Shown here: positions 41,478 through 50,695 of the stretch, piece by piece
Layout: each line of letters begins with the position of its first letter
Position numbering within the stretch: position 1 is the first letter of the stretch
NCBI GenBank assembly: GCA_964593065.1
Contig: CAZQGO010000010.1
Coordinates: 1-64,000 of the forward strand
Direction of reading: 5' to 3'
Source: CAZQGO01 sp964593065
GTDB lineage: Bacteria; Oederibacteriota; JAAXVQ01
DNA length: 64,000 nucleotides
Translations under genes and position numbers: made by a program
Notes under the pieces: generated by a model
Seen by the model: the letters and a program-made list of their open reading frames with translations, nothing else
Told to the model about the DNA's origin: nothing
Databases searched by the model: none

Positions 41478-42020
41478 TTACGTCCAGGAGATCCGCCAGC
41501 GCCAGGCCTTGGGGTCCTGGTCTTGCAGGGTCACGCTGATCTGATGCGCGCCGGTGGCCTCCAGGATCACGGTCAGGTGGCCGCAGATGACCTCGCGCAT
41601 TTTTCGCGGCAGTTCCGGAAAATTCCTGACCACGAAGACGCCGCCCTGCCCCTGGAAATCTTCAATGCAGGCCTCGCCTTGGTCATAGTACGTTCCCCAC
41701 ACCTGGGCCACGCGGTTGATGATGAAGTCCACGGTCGGCAGGCGGAGAAAGATCCGGTACACCCCCGAATAACTGCGGCGGGCCATCTCCTGGCCCAGCA
41801 GGCGCAGGCCGTCCGGATTGCCGGGAAAAAGGGCTTCGGCGGCGTGGGCGTAGAGTTCCGCTTGCTTTTCCACCGGCGACCACGTGGTATGCACGATCTC
41901 CTTGTACATCCGCTGCAATTCCTCGGGCAGGCGGTCCAAAAAGGATTTCTCCACATCCCCGCCCCGCTCCCGGAATATTTTCCGCAATGCCACCACGTCC
42001 GTACCCTTCGTGTTGGGCAA
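41478..42020 (-). CDS. DUF2378-like protein, first paralogue
   Basis: 180 residues. It probably starts at TTG 42020, seven bases after AAGGAG; no ATG fits. Begins LPNTKGTDVVALRKIFRER, followed by HAAEALFPGNPDGLRLLGQE, MARRSYSGVYRIFLRLP, WGTYYDQGEACIEDF and a final strand set. Resembles DUF2378, a paralogous family of Myxococcales of unknown role; the match is by pattern only. Tandem duplication with the next gene. Confidence 0.7.
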   Translation of the reverse strand: MPNTKGTDVVALRKIFRERGGDVEKSFLDRLPEELQRMYKEIVHTTWSPVEKQAELYAHAAEALFPGNPDGLRLLGQEMARRSYSGVYRIFLRLPTVDFIINRVAQVWGTYYDQGEACIEDFQGQGGVFVVRNFPELPRKMREVICGHLTVILEATGAHQISVTLQDQDPKAWRWRISWT

Positions 42021-42150
42021 GCGTCCGCTCCTTGACTTCGAGATATCGGGGCTCCGGCCCCGGCCGCAGGTGTTGCTTCCCTGGCGACGGTCCCCTCCCG
42101 GGGGGAAAGGTCTCCGCGCGTTCGCTCCGGCCGGCGGTCCGTTTCCGGAT

Positions 42151-42981
42151 TTACGCGCGCCGGCGCCGGGGAAGTCTTTCCGCCGCGATCCGCGCCAGCA
42201 ACGCCAGGGCCGAGGCTGCCGCCAGCAGGCTGGTCTTGGGATTGTCCGGCGACGGCCGGTTTTCAATGCGCACCGTCATCCGGCCGAAAGCCCCCTCGGC
42301 CTCCAGGGTATGCGTATTTCTCCTCGCCCCGGGATCGGCGATCACGGAAACCCGTGTGCGCCGCGGCCCCAATCCGGCCAGGGCCACGGCCGCCGCCACG
42401 TTGACGTTTTGAGGAAAATGCCGGATGGCCTCGCGCGCGCTGCCGTCGAACAGGCGCGCGGGACGGCGCAGGGCGCGCAGACGGGGATAACGCCGTTGGC
42501 AATAGGGCGCTCCGGCCAAGCCGGCCGGCGGCTTGCGCGTGGTCAACACCACGCGCCGCAAACCGCCGCCCGCTGCCGCCGCCCGCACACCGTCCAGGCC
42601 GGCGACCGCCCCGGAAGGATAGTACAGACTCAGGCCCGCGCGTTCGAAGCTGCGCTGCAGGCCGGGATAGCGGATCAGGGCTCCCACCGACATGACCATC
42701 AGGTCCCGGCGGGCGCGCCGTGCCGCCGCGGCGATGGCCGGCACCGCCTCCTGGCCGGCGCTCTCGAACAGAAGATCGCACCCGCGGGCGGTCTGAGCCA
42801 GGGTCGCCACCGCCGGCTGGGGCTTGAAGCCGGAGGCGAGCCGGCGCGCGCGCTCCGGCAAGCGGTCGTGCACGTGCGTCACGCGAATGCCGGGCACGCG
42901 CCCGGCGGCCAGCGCCCTCGCCAGCTGGCGGCCGATTGCCCCGCATCCGATGATTCCCAAACGCATGGTTTTTGGTTTCAT
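42151..42981 (-). CDS. nadX: L-aspartate dehydrogenase
   Basis: 276 residues. NAD(P)-binding start LGIIGCGAIGRQLARAL, then LFESAGQEAVPAIAAAA, VMSVGAL, YYPSGAVAGLDGVRAA, and the catalytic region REAIRHFPQNVNVAAAVALA. Converts aspartate to iminoaspartate, the substrate of quinolinate synthase; the neighbouring nadA supports NAD biosynthesis and no nadB is seen. The start could be ATG 42981 or 42966; neither has a good ribosome site. Confidence 0.92.
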   Translation of the reverse strand: MKPKTMRLGIIGCGAIGRQLARALAAGRVPGIRVTHVHDRLPERARRLASGFKPQPAVATLAQTARGCDLLFESAGQEAVPAIAAAARRARRDLMVMSVGALIRYPGLQRSFERAGLSLYYPSGAVAGLDGVRAAAAGGGLRRVVLTTRKPPAGLAGAPYCQRRYPRLRALRRPARLFDGSAREAIRHFPQNVNVAAAVALAGLGPRRTRVSVIADPGARRNTHTLEAEGAFGRMTVRIENRPSPDNPKTSLLAAASALALLARIAAERLPRRRRA

Positions 42982-43006
42982 AGGCTGATATCCGCTGGAA
43001 TGATTA

Positions 43007-43035
43007 ATTGTATCGGAAAACCGCCGGGGGAACAA
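43007..43035 (-). promoter_or_regulatory. Putative nadX promoter
   Basis: Minus strand TTGTTC (43030-43035), 17-base spacer, TACAAT (43007-43012). Weak -35, good -10. It gives nadX and the genes after it a promoter separate from the nadA operon. Confidence 0.5.
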
Positions 43036-43089
43036 GGTTTGAGTTGCGGGCGGTCCCACGCGCGGCCGGGCCGGAAAAAGGCCTGCGCC

Positions 43090-44025
43090 TCACACACGCA
43101 GCATGTTTTCGAGGGCCGCGGCCGCCCGCTGACGGATGGCCTCGGGAACTTCCACGGGGTGGGACAGATGCTCCAAGGACGCCACCAGGTTCGCCAGCGA
43201 AGTCAGTTTCATGCTGGGACAGATCATGCGGGCGGACAGCGGATAAAATTGCTTGTCCGGATTTTCCAGGCGCAGCCGGTGAAGCAAGCCGATCTCGGTG
43301 CCGATGATATATTCGCCGTCCGCGCCGTCGCGCGCTTGCCGCAGCATTTGGGAGGTGGAAAGCACGGCGTCGGCGTCCGCGCATACTTCCGGCCGGCATT
43401 CCGGGTGGGCCAGGAACCTGGCGCGCGGATGCGCCCGCCGCGCCGCGGCCACATCGGCGGCGGTCATGCGGTGATGGGTGCAGCAGCTGCCCGACCAGGG
43501 AATGATCCGCTTGGAAGTGTGCCGCGCGACCCAGTCCGCGAGATTGCGGTCCGGGGCCATGATGACTTCGTCCTGGGGCAGGGCCTGCACCACCTCCACG
43601 GCATTGGCCGAGGTGCAGCACACGTCCGCTTCGGCCTTGACCGCGGCCGAGGAATTGACGTAGACCACCACGGCCGCGCCGGGATGCCGTCTTTTTTCGG
43701 CCGCGAGTTCCCCGGCGGTGATGGTGTCCGCCAGCGGGCAGCCGGCTTCGGGCACGGGCAACAGCACCTGCTTCCCGGGGGACAGGATCTTGGCGCTTTC
43801 GGCCATGAAATAGACGCCGGCGAAAACGATGACGGCCGCGTCGGTGGCCGCCGCCCGGCGGGACAGTTCCAGGGAATCGCCGGTGAGGTCCGCGGCGTCC
43901 TGAACCTCGGCGGGCTGGTAATTGTGGGCCAGGATCACGGCCTGCCGCTGTTCCCGCCAGTAGCGCAGGCGATCCAGGATTTCGGCGGCGGCCGGCTCGA
44001 GTCCGACGGGGGACGGGGGGTTCAT
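43090..44025 (-). CDS. nadA: Quinolinate synthase A
   Basis: 311 residues; condenses iminoaspartate with dihydroxyacetone phosphate to quinolinate using a [4Fe-4S] cluster. Motifs: VILAHNYQPAEVQD, VYFMAESAKIL, VYVNSSAAVKAEADVCCTSANA, LAHPECRPEV and ARMICPSMKLTSL; cluster cysteines are in CCTSANA, HPECRPE and MICPSM. The ATG overlaps the panD stop as ATGA. Last gene of the lysA-to-nadA operon. Confidence 0.97.
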   Translation of the reverse strand: MNPPSPVGLEPAAAEILDRLRYWREQRQAVILAHNYQPAEVQDAADLTGDSLELSRRAAATDAAVIVFAGVYFMAESAKILSPGKQVLLPVPEAGCPLADTITAGELAAEKRRHPGAAVVVYVNSSAAVKAEADVCCTSANAVEVVQALPQDEVIMAPDRNLADWVARHTSKRIIPWSGSCCTHHRMTAADVAAARRAHPRARFLAHPECRPEVCADADAVLSTSQMLRQARDGADGEYIIGTEIGLLHRLRLENPDKQFYPLSARMICPSMKLTSLANLVASLEHLSHPVEVPEAIRQRAAAALENMLRV

Positions 44026-44423
44026 GCGGGACGGCCCCGGCGTCCGGGACGCAGGCGCGGGTAGGGTTGCGGGGTCTGGACGCGGATTTCGGATACGCGG
44101 TTTTTGGCGTCCACGAAGACCACGCGGGATTGAAACGCGCCCAGTTCCGCCTCCTCCACCTCCGCGTAGGCCAGGATGATCACCCGGTCGTGTTTGGAAA
44201 AAAAACGCGCGGCCGCGCCGTTGACCTGAATTTGGCCGGAACCGCGGCGCCCGATGATGACATACGTCTCCACGCGGGCGCCGTTGTCCAGGTTGAGGAC
44301 ATGCACCCGTTCGCAGGGCAGGAGGTCCGCGGCCTCCAGCAGGTCGCGGTCGATGGTGATGCTTCCCATATAGTGGAGATGGGAACCGGTGACCGTGGCC
44401 CGGTGAATTTTGGATTTCATCAT
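44022..44423 (-). CDS. panD: Aspartate 1-decarboxylase proenzyme
   Basis: 133 residues; makes beta-alanine for pantothenate. Self-cleavage occurs between G20 and S21 in HYMGSIT, giving the pyruvoyl group; also LNLDNGARVETYVI and GQIQVNGAAARF. Start at ATG 44423 (44420 also possible). It runs between panC and nadA, overlapping the latter. Confidence 0.97.
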   Translation of the reverse strand: MMKSKIHRATVTGSHLHYMGSITIDRDLLEAADLLPCERVHVLNLDNGARVETYVIIGRRGSGQIQVNGAAARFFSKHDRVIILAYAEVEEAELGAFQSRVVFVDAKNRVSEIRVQTPQPYPRLRPGRRGRPA

Positions 44424-44439
44424 GCTTCGTCTCATGCCA

Positions 44440-45300
44440 TCAGCTTCCCGTGGATACATCCACCAAGACATTATCGATGAGCCGCGTGGCGCCCAATTTG
44501 ACGGCTACGGCCACCAGCACGGTGCCGGCGAGAATATTGAGATCCTCCAGAGTACCGGCGTGCTTGGTGGCGATGTATTCGACTTCCATTTTCGGCTCCG
44601 CCCGCAGGCGCTTGCGCACGGCCTCGATGACCTCCTTGGGATTGCGTTCCCCCACCTGGAGCATGCCTTCGGCCAATTTCAAGGCCTGGTAAACGGCCGG
44701 AGCGCTGGCTCTTTCCTCGGGCGTCAAATAGGCGTTGCGGGAGCTCTTGGCCAGGCCGTCGGCTTCGCGCACGGTGGGCAGCATCACGATTTCGCAGCCG
44801 GTGTTGAGGTCGGCCGCCAGGCGCTTCACCACCAGGAATTGCTGGTAGTCCTTCTGGCCGAAAAAAGCGCGCTGCGGGCGCACGAGGTTGAACAGTTTGG
44901 CTACCACCGTGGCCACGCCTTCGAAGTGGCCGGGACGCGACGCGCCGCACAGCGTCTGGGTCAGCTGCTTTTGGACCACTACGGCGGTGTCGAAATCCGG
45001 CGGATACATTTCCTCCGCGCCGGGGGAGAACAGCACGTCCACCTTTTCCGCGGCCGCCAGCCGGGCATCCCGTTTGGGTTCGCGCGGATAGCGCTCGAAG
45101 TCCTCGCCGGGTCCGAATTGCTTGGGGTTGACGAAGATGCTCACCACCAGGCGGTCGCCGGCCTGCCGGGCCGCGCGGATTAGGGCCAGGTGCCCTTCGT
45201 GCAGGGCCCCCAGGGTGGGCACGAAGGCGATGGTTTTCCGGTTGCGGCGCCAGCGTTCCACCACGGTCCTGATTTCCTTGATCGTTGTCACCGTTTTCAC
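44440..45300 (-). CDS. panC: Pantothenate synthetase
   Basis: 286 residues; joins pantoate and beta-alanine with ATP. Motifs: FVPTLGALHEGHLALI (HIGH-like), SIFVNPKQFGPGEDF, FFGQKDYQQFLVVKRL, KSSRNAYL. The GTG at 45300 lies seven bases after GGGAGGAA and is preferred over an earlier GTG within that site. Follows panB. Confidence 0.97.
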   Translation of the reverse strand: MKTVTTIKEIRTVVERWRRNRKTIAFVPTLGALHEGHLALIRAARQAGDRLVVSIFVNPKQFGPGEDFERYPREPKRDARLAAAEKVDVLFSPGAEEMYPPDFDTAVVVQKQLTQTLCGASRPGHFEGVATVVAKLFNLVRPQRAFFGQKDYQQFLVVKRLAADLNTGCEIVMLPTVREADGLAKSSRNAYLTPEERASAPAVYQALKLAEGMLQVGERNPKEVIEAVRKRLRAEPKMEVEYIATKHAGTLEDLNILAGTVLVAVAVKLGATRLIDNVLVDVSTGS

Positions 45301-45363
45301 GGTCGAATTCCTCCCCACGCGCAGTAGAAATTCCCTCCCGGGGGGTTGCGCGCCCCGGCCCGG

Positions 45364-46203
45364 TCAGGTTGCGCTCGAGCGGCGGCGAGCCCGGACGCGG
45401 CGGCCGGCGCGCCGGGGAACCTCCGGCGCCGGAAATTTCCCGGACGCCACGTCGGAGGCGAAGCCGGCCATGGCCTGGATCGCGGTTTCCCCCAGCCGGG
45501 CGTAGCGCTTGACGAACGGCGGCGTATAGTCGAGGAACAAGCCCAGCAGGTCGTGGGCCACCAGGACCTGGCCGTCGCAGTTCGGCCCGGCGCCGATGCC
45601 GATGGTCGGGATGGACAGCGCACGGGTCACCGCCGCCGCCGCCGTATCCGGCACTTTTTCGATGACCACCGCGAACGCGCCGGCCGCGGCCACGGCCCGG
45701 GCGTCCGCCAGCAGGCGTTTCCGCCCCGCGAGGTCCGTGGCCTGCGTGCGGTAGCCCCCGAGCTGATGCACGGCTTGGGGCGTCAGGCCGATATGGGCCA
45801 TGACCGCCACGTCGGCGCGGGTGATGGCCGCAATCACCGGTGCCATGTCCGCGCCGCCTTCCAGCTTCACCGCCTGGGCCCCGCTTTCCTTCACCAGGCG
45901 CACCGCGTTGGACACGGCCTCCGGAATGGAGATCTGGTAGGAGCCGAAGGGCATGTCCGCCACCACCAGACAGCCGGGGGCGCCGCGCACCACGGCCCGG
46001 GCATGGTGCAGGATGTCTTCCAGCGTGACGGGCAGGGTGCTGGCATGCCCCAGCATCACCTGCCCGAGGGAGTCCCCCACCAGCACCACCGGGATGCCGG
46101 CCTTGGCCACCAAAACGGCCAGGCTGTAATCATAGGCCGTCAGCATGGTGAATTTCCGGCCTTCGGCTTTCCATTGTGCCAAATTCCGCACGGTACAGGA
46201 CAT
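45364..46203 (-). CDS. panB: 3-methyl-2-oxobutanoate hydroxymethyltransferase
   Basis: 279 residues; adds a hydroxymethyl group from methylene-tetrahydrofolate to ketoisovalerate, the first step to pantothenate. TIM-barrel motifs: MLTAYDYSLA, VVLVGDSLGQVMLGH, VADMPFGSYQ, AVKLEGGADM, MAHIGLTPQA, IGIGAGPNCDGQVLV. The ATG at 46203 follows GGTGAG; a GTG at 46212 overlapping the kinase stop is an alternative. Confidence 0.97.
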   Translation of the reverse strand: MSCTVRNLAQWKAEGRKFTMLTAYDYSLAVLVAKAGIPVVLVGDSLGQVMLGHASTLPVTLEDILHHARAVVRGAPGCLVVADMPFGSYQISIPEAVSNAVRLVKESGAQAVKLEGGADMAPVIAAITRADVAVMAHIGLTPQAVHQLGGYRTQATDLAGRKRLLADARAVAAAGAFAVVIEKVPDTAAAAVTRALSIPTIGIGAGPNCDGQVLVAHDLLGLFLDYTPPFVKRYARLGETAIQAMAGFASDVASGKFPAPEVPRRAGRRVRARRRSSAT

Positions 46204-46208
46204 GACGC

Positions 46209-46853
46209 TCACCCGTGGTTGCCGCTGGGCGTGTAGTACTGGGTGCCCTTGCCCATGTGCTGGATGTATCGCAACAAGTCCTGCAGGTCCTCGGGACTGT
46301 GCACGAAATCGATGTCGTTCGTGTTCACCACCAGCAACGGCGTTTCCTGGTAATGGAAGAAGTAATAATTATACGCCTGGTTCAGCCGCTCGAGATAATC
46401 CCGGCCGAGGTTTTTTTCGAAGGCGCGCCCGCGCCGGGCCAGCCGCTGCTGCACGACCTCCGTGGAGGCCTGCAGGTAGATCACCAGGTCCGGTTTTAGG
46501 ACCTGATCCTGCAAGAGCGAGCACAGCCGTTCATAGAGGTTCAGCTCGTTCTCGTCCAGGGTAAGGTAGGCGAAGATCCGGTCCTTGGCGAACAGGTAGT
46601 CGCACACCAGGCTGCGGCGGAACAGATCCCCCTGCGCCAGTTCCATCTGCTGGCGGTACCGGTTGAGCAGGAAAAAGATCTGGGTCTGGAAGGCATACCC
46701 GCGGGCATCCTGGTAAAACTTCTTGAGGAAGGGATTGCCCTCGGCGTCTTCCAGCACCAGCCGCGCGTTCAAGGCCTTGGCGAGCTGTTCGCACAGGCTG
46801 GTTTTCCCCACGCCCAGGACGCCCTCCACGACGATGTAGCGGTTACCCTCCAT
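46209..46853 (-). CDS. Deoxynucleoside kinase family protein
   Basis: 214 residues. P-loop VVEGVLGVGKTSL (9-20), AYAFQTQIFFLLNRYRQ-type helix (FQTQIFFLLNRYRQQ), DYLFAKDRIFAYLTL (DRS/DRY-like), LIYLQA and RRGRAFEKNLGRDYLERLN lid. It would phosphorylate deoxyadenosine, deoxyguanosine or a related substrate. Its presence between folK and panB is a known arrangement in Deltaproteobacteria-like genomes, where its role in this pathway is unclear. The ATG at 46853 follows GAGGTG by six bases; it overlaps the end of folK by 11 bases. Confidence 0.9.
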   Translation of the reverse strand: MEGNRYIVVEGVLGVGKTSLCEQLAKALNARLVLEDAEGNPFLKKFYQDARGYAFQTQIFFLLNRYRQQMELAQGDLFRRSLVCDYLFAKDRIFAYLTLDENELNLYERLCSLLQDQVLKPDLVIYLQASTEVVQQRLARRGRAFEKNLGRDYLERLNQAYNYYFFHYQETPLLVVNTNDIDFVHSPEDLQDLLRYIQHMGKGTQYYTPSGNHG

Positions 46854-47370
46854 GGTCTTCACCTCGAACGGAACGGAGCCAGGCGGCTCCCTCCGTCAGA
46901 CGCCAGATTTTTCCGGGAGGCAGGGCCGCGGCCAGTTCGGCGGCCGTCCGCCCCGTTCCCGGCACGCGCGCCCGGGGCGCAATCTCGGCCAAGGGCGCCA
47001 GGACGAAGGTGCGTTCCGTCAGTCTCGGATGCGGCACCTGCAGGCCCGGCGCGGACAAGCTCTGGTTTCCGTAAACCAGCACGTCCAGATCCAGCGGGCG
47101 CGGGCCATGGCGCGGCCCGGGCCGGCGGCCGGCCCGCTGTTCGAGCATTTTAAGCCAGTCCAGCAGCGCCCGCGCTCCCAAGTCCGTTTCGATCGCCACC
47201 ACGGCGTTGGTAAAATCGGGTTGACGTTCGTTCCCCGCCGCCGCGCTCCGGTACAGGGACGAAACCGCCAGCACCCGGATCAGCGGATGCGCCCGCAGGC
47301 TGCGCACGGCTCCGGCCAACTGCCGCCTCGGTTCCCCCACGTTGGCGCCCAACCCCAGGTAAACCAGCAT
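46843..47370 (-). CDS. folK: 2-amino-4-hydroxy-6-hydroxymethyldihydropteridine pyrophosphokinase
   Basis: 175 residues; transfers pyrophosphate to the folate precursor pterin. Begins MLVYLGLGANVGEPRRQL; signature RHGPRPLDLDVLVYG and VPHPRLTERTFVLAPLAEI. Starts at 47370, 17 bases after the aminotransferase stop. Confidence 0.96.
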   Translation of the reverse strand: MLVYLGLGANVGEPRRQLAGAVRSLRAHPLIRVLAVSSLYRSAAAGNERQPDFTNAVVAIETDLGARALLDWLKMLEQRAGRRPGPRHGPRPLDLDVLVYGNQSLSAPGLQVPHPRLTERTFVLAPLAEIAPRARVPGTGRTAAELAAALPPGKIWRLTEGAAWLRSVRGEDHGG

Positions 47371-47387
47371 GACTCGGGCCTCCCGAT

Positions 47388-48551
47388 TCAAGCCAGGGCT
47401 TGCAGCCGCCGCACCGCCTCGAGCAGGCGCTCTTCCGGGGAGGTCAGGGAAAATCGCACAAACCCCTCCCCCGCGGCTCCGAAGCCGAGCCCCGGGGTGG
47501 CCACCACACGGGCCTGTTGCAGCAGGCGGGCGGCGAAAGCCGTGGAATCCGTCGCGGCAGGCACGGGGCACCAGACGTAAAAAGTCGCACGCGGCCACGG
47601 CGCCGGAAAACCCGCCTGCCGCAAACCGGCCACGAACACGTCACGCCGGCGGCGGTAGACCGAAACCAGGGACGGCACGATCTCCGGCAGGTGCTTTAAG
47701 CCGGCGGTGGCGGCGACCTGGATGGCGGATACCGTGCCGGAATCCAGATTGCCTTTCAAGCGGGCCAGCGCCGCGATCAAGTCGGCGTTGCCGACCGCAA
47801 ATCCAATGCGCCAGCCGGCCATGGACAAGGTCTTGGAGAAGGAGTGGAACTCCACGGCGACCTCGCGTGCGCCCGGCACCTGCAGCACCGAGGGGGGCGC
47901 TTCGCCGTCGAAATAAATTTCCGAGTAGGCCATGTCGTGCGCCAGGATCACTTCGTGGCGGCGGCACCAGGCGACGGCTTCTTCCAAAAAAGCCAAATCG
48001 GCGGTGGCCGCCGTGGGATTGTTGGGATAATTCAAAAACAGCAGCCGGGCCCGCCGCGCCACGTCCCCGGGCACCCGGTCCAAATCGGGCAGGAAGCCCC
48101 GCTCCGCCCGCAGGGGCAGGCGCACGGGCTCGGCGCCGGCCAGGACCGCGGCCGCTTGATACACGGGATAGGCCGGCTCGGGCACGAGGACGCCCGCTCC
48201 AGATTCGACCCAGGCCAAGGGCGCGTGGCCCAACCCCTCCTTGGAGCCGATCAGGCACAGCACCTCGCGGTCCGGGTCCAGGCGGACCCCGAACCGCCCC
48301 GCAAACCACTCGGCCACGGCCTGCAGAAAGTCGCTGCGGCCCCGGCCGAGGGGATAGCCATGGTTGGCGGCATCGTCCGCGGCGGCGTGCAGCGCATCCA
48401 GAACGGGCTGCGGCGTCGGCAAATCCGGATCCCCGACGCCGAGATCGATCACGTCCTCGCCCCGGGCCAGGGCCGCCTGTTTCTGGCGGTCGATTTCCAC
48501 GAAGAGGTAGGGCGGCAAAACCTGCAGCCGCCGCGGCTCGGCAAAACTCAT
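47388..48551 (-). CDS. dapL: LL-diaminopimelate aminotransferase (DapL-type)
   Basis: 387 residues, PLP class I/II aminotransferase. Begins with the DapL pattern LQVLPPYLFVEIDRQKQ, VIDLGVGDPDLPTP; PLP Lys in FHSFSKTLSMAGWRIGFAVG. With dapA, dapB, dapF and lysA beside it and no dapD/E in view, it probably converts tetrahydrodipicolinate directly to LL-diaminopimelate. The ATG overlaps the stop of the 132-residue gene as ATGA. Confidence 0.9.
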   Translation of the reverse strand: MSFAEPRRLQVLPPYLFVEIDRQKQAALARGEDVIDLGVGDPDLPTPQPVLDALHAAADDAANHGYPLGRGRSDFLQAVAEWFAGRFGVRLDPDREVLCLIGSKEGLGHAPLAWVESGAGVLVPEPAYPVYQAAAVLAGAEPVRLPLRAERGFLPDLDRVPGDVARRARLLFLNYPNNPTAATADLAFLEEAVAWCRRHEVILAHDMAYSEIYFDGEAPPSVLQVPGAREVAVEFHSFSKTLSMAGWRIGFAVGNADLIAALARLKGNLDSGTVSAIQVAATAGLKHLPEIVPSLVSVYRRRRDVFVAGLRQAGFPAPWPRATFYVWCPVPAATDSTAFAARLLQQARVVATPGLGFGAAGEGFVRFSLTSPEERLLEAVRRLQALA

Positions 48552-48946
48552 GGAGCCTCGCCCTCCTCCTCGGGCGCCGAGGCCGGCTCCTCGTGTTCCA
48601 TGACTTCCATCAGGGTCGGGCGCGCGGCCTTCCAAGACGGGTAATGCTTTTCCATCCATTCGCGCGCGGCCTCTTCCAGGGTCAGCGAAGAACCGGCCTC
48701 GAGCTTGCCGGCCTTGACCAGGTTTTCGGTTTGCAGCCACTTGTAGTTCAGGATTTCCTCGTAGATCTCGCGGGCCTCGGGCTCGCGGATGACTTTTTGG
48801 GTCAGGGCCTTGAGCTTCAAGGTATACTGCCCGTCCCGAAGGGGTTCAATCACCGCCCGCCAGACGTTGTTGCGCGTGATTTCCACGTCCACGATGCCGT
48901 ACCCCAGCATGCGTATGCCCTTGCGGTTCAAGCGAACTGCGCTCAT
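48548..48946 (-). CDS. Conserved-context hypothetical protein in the dap operon
   Basis: 132 residues, soluble, family not recognised. Starts MSAVRLNRKGIRMLGYGIVD, then VEITRNNVWRAVIEPL and a helical region (REPEAREIYEEILNYKWLQTEN), ending in an acidic, proline-rich tail. Set between dapB and dapL and overlapping the latter as ATGA, so it is likely co-translated with lysine-pathway enzymes. Function unknown. Confidence 0.75.
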   Translation of the reverse strand: MSAVRLNRKGIRMLGYGIVDVEITRNNVWRAVIEPLRDGQYTLKLKALTQKVIREPEAREIYEEILNYKWLQTENLVKAGKLEAGSSLTLEEAAREWMEKHYPSWKAARPTLMEVMEHEEPASAPEEEGEAP

Positions 48947-48985
48947 GTCCGTTTCTCCTCTGTTTCGACTGTGTCTCGGCGCGCC

Positions 48986-49792
48986 TTAGCCGTTCAGGCC
49001 GAGAACCTCCGCCATGCCGTACCAGCCCGGCGGTTGCTGCAGCACCCAGGCGGCGGCCCGGGCCGCGCCGCGCGCCAAGGTTTCCCGCGAATGCGCCTGG
49101 TGCTTGATTTCCAAGCGTTCTCCGGGTCCGGCGAGCACCAGCGTGTGGTCGCCCACGATGTCTCCGGCGCGGATCGCGTGCAGACCCACTTCGGAGGCGG
49201 TGCGCTCGCCCGTCAGGCCCTGGCGGCCGTGACGGGCCGCGGTGGCCGGGTCCAGGCCCTTGGCGCGGCAGACTTCCTGGTAAAGCGTCATGGCCGTTCC
49301 GGAGGGCGCGTCTTTCTTGTGGCGATGATGGGCCTCGATGATTTCGGCGTCGTAGCTTTCGCCCAAGGCCGCTGCCGCCACCCGGGCCAGCTTCCACAGC
49401 ACATTGATTCCCGTGGAAAAATTGGTGGCGTACACCACGGGAATTTCGGCTGCCGCCGCCCGCAGCTGTTCCAATTCCCCGGCCTGGAAACCCGTGGTCC
49501 CGATCACGAGCGCGCAGCGTTCCCGGCGCGCGGCTTCGGCCAGGGCGAGCGTGGCCGCGGGGGCGGTAAAATCCATCGCCACCCGGATGTTCCGCCAGGG
49601 AATCCGGTCGGCGGCCCGCACCTCGACGCCGGCGGGCGCCAAGCCGGCCACGGAGCCGGCATCCTGCCCGAGCCGGTCGTGTCCCGGTTTTTCCCAGGCG
49701 GCCGCGAGAGTGAGTTGGGGATGTTCGGCGACCGCGCGGATCAGCGCCTGGCCCATCCTGCCGGCCGCGCCCGCGATGCCGACGGGATTCAT
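48986..49792 (-). CDS. dapB: 4-hydroxy-tetrahydrodipicolinate reductase
   Basis: 268 residues; NAD(P)H-dependent second step of the dipicolinate branch. N-terminus VGIAGAAGRMGQALIRAV, VIGTTGFQ, VYATNFSTGINVL and substrate motif EAHHRHKKDAPSGTAM, all intact. Overlaps the dapA stop as ATGA. Confidence 0.97.
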   Translation of the reverse strand: MNPVGIAGAAGRMGQALIRAVAEHPQLTLAAAWEKPGHDRLGQDAGSVAGLAPAGVEVRAADRIPWRNIRVAMDFTAPAATLALAEAARRERCALVIGTTGFQAGELEQLRAAAAEIPVVYATNFSTGINVLWKLARVAAAALGESYDAEIIEAHHRHKKDAPSGTAMTLYQEVCRAKGLDPATAARHGRQGLTGERTASEVGLHAIRAGDIVGDHTLVLAGPGERLEIKHQAHSRETLARGAARAAAWVLQQPPGWYGMAEVLGLNG

Positions 49793-50685
49793 ACCCGGCT
49801 CTCCTGGGGATGCAGTCCGAAGGCGGCCAGGGCCCGCCGCAGGTTGTCGGCGGTGGCCGCAGTGACGGAAACGAGCGGCAGGCGCAGCTCGTTCCGGCCC
49901 AGTCCCAGCATTTCCAGAGCGGCCTTGACCGGCGCCGGATTCGTTTCCAAAAACAGCGACTGGATCAAAGGCAGCAGGCGTTCATGCAGCGGCAGGGCGC
50001 GGGCGAAATCCCCGTCCGCACAGGCCGCCACGAGTTCCACCGTCTGCCGCGGCGCCAGGTTGGCGACCACGGAAATGACGCCGCGGCCGCCCACGGCCAT
50101 GATGGGCAGGGTCAGGGCGTCGTCCCCGGACAGGATGGATACCCGTTCGGGCAGCAGGGAGTGCAGCGTGCTGATCTGCTGCAGGTTCCCGGAGGCCTCC
50201 TTGACGCCGATCAGATGCCGGCAGTCCCGCGCGATCCGGGCGATGGTGTCCGGCGTGACATTGACCGCCGTCCGGCTTTGGATATTGTAGAGGACGAAGG
50301 GGAAGTCCGCTTCTTCGGCCACGGCCATAAAGTGCCGGTAGAGGCCTTCCGGCGTGGGTTTGTTGTAATACGGCGAGATCAGGAGCGCCGCCGAGGCCCC
50401 GGCTGATTTCGCCGCCCGGGTCAGGGCAATGGCCTCCAGGGTGTTGTTGGAACCCGTGCCGGCGATGACCGGCACCCGTCCCGCGGCGGCCGCCACGGTC
50501 AGCTCGATGACGCGGTGGTGCTCCTGCATGCTTAAGGTCGCCGATTCCCCGGTCGTGCCGCAGGGCACGAGAGCCTGGATGCCGTTTTGAATTTGAAATT
50601 CCACCAGTGCCCGGAGCCGCTCCTCGTCCACCCGGCCGTGATCAAAGGGCGTCACCAAGGCCACCATCGCACCGGAAAGCATCAT
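49789..50685 (-). CDS. dapA: 4-hydroxy-tetrahydrodipicolinate synthase
   Basis: 298 residues; condenses pyruvate with aspartate semialdehyde. TIM barrel with VPCGTTGESATLS, PVIAGTGSNNTLEAI, LYNIQSRTAVNVTP and Schiff-base Lys in LIGVKEASGNL. ATG 50685 lies five bases after GGAGG. Confidence 0.97.
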   Translation of the reverse strand: MMLSGAMVALVTPFDHGRVDEERLRALVEFQIQNGIQALVPCGTTGESATLSMQEHHRVIELTVAAAAGRVPVIAGTGSNNTLEAIALTRAAKSAGASAALLISPYYNKPTPEGLYRHFMAVAEEADFPFVLYNIQSRTAVNVTPDTIARIARDCRHLIGVKEASGNLQQISTLHSLLPERVSILSGDDALTLPIMAVGGRGVISVVANLAPRQTVELVAACADGDFARALPLHERLLPLIQSLFLETNPAPVKAALEMLGLGRNELRLPLVSVTAATADNLRRALAAFGLHPQESRV

Positions 50686-50695
50686 GTTGCCTCCT

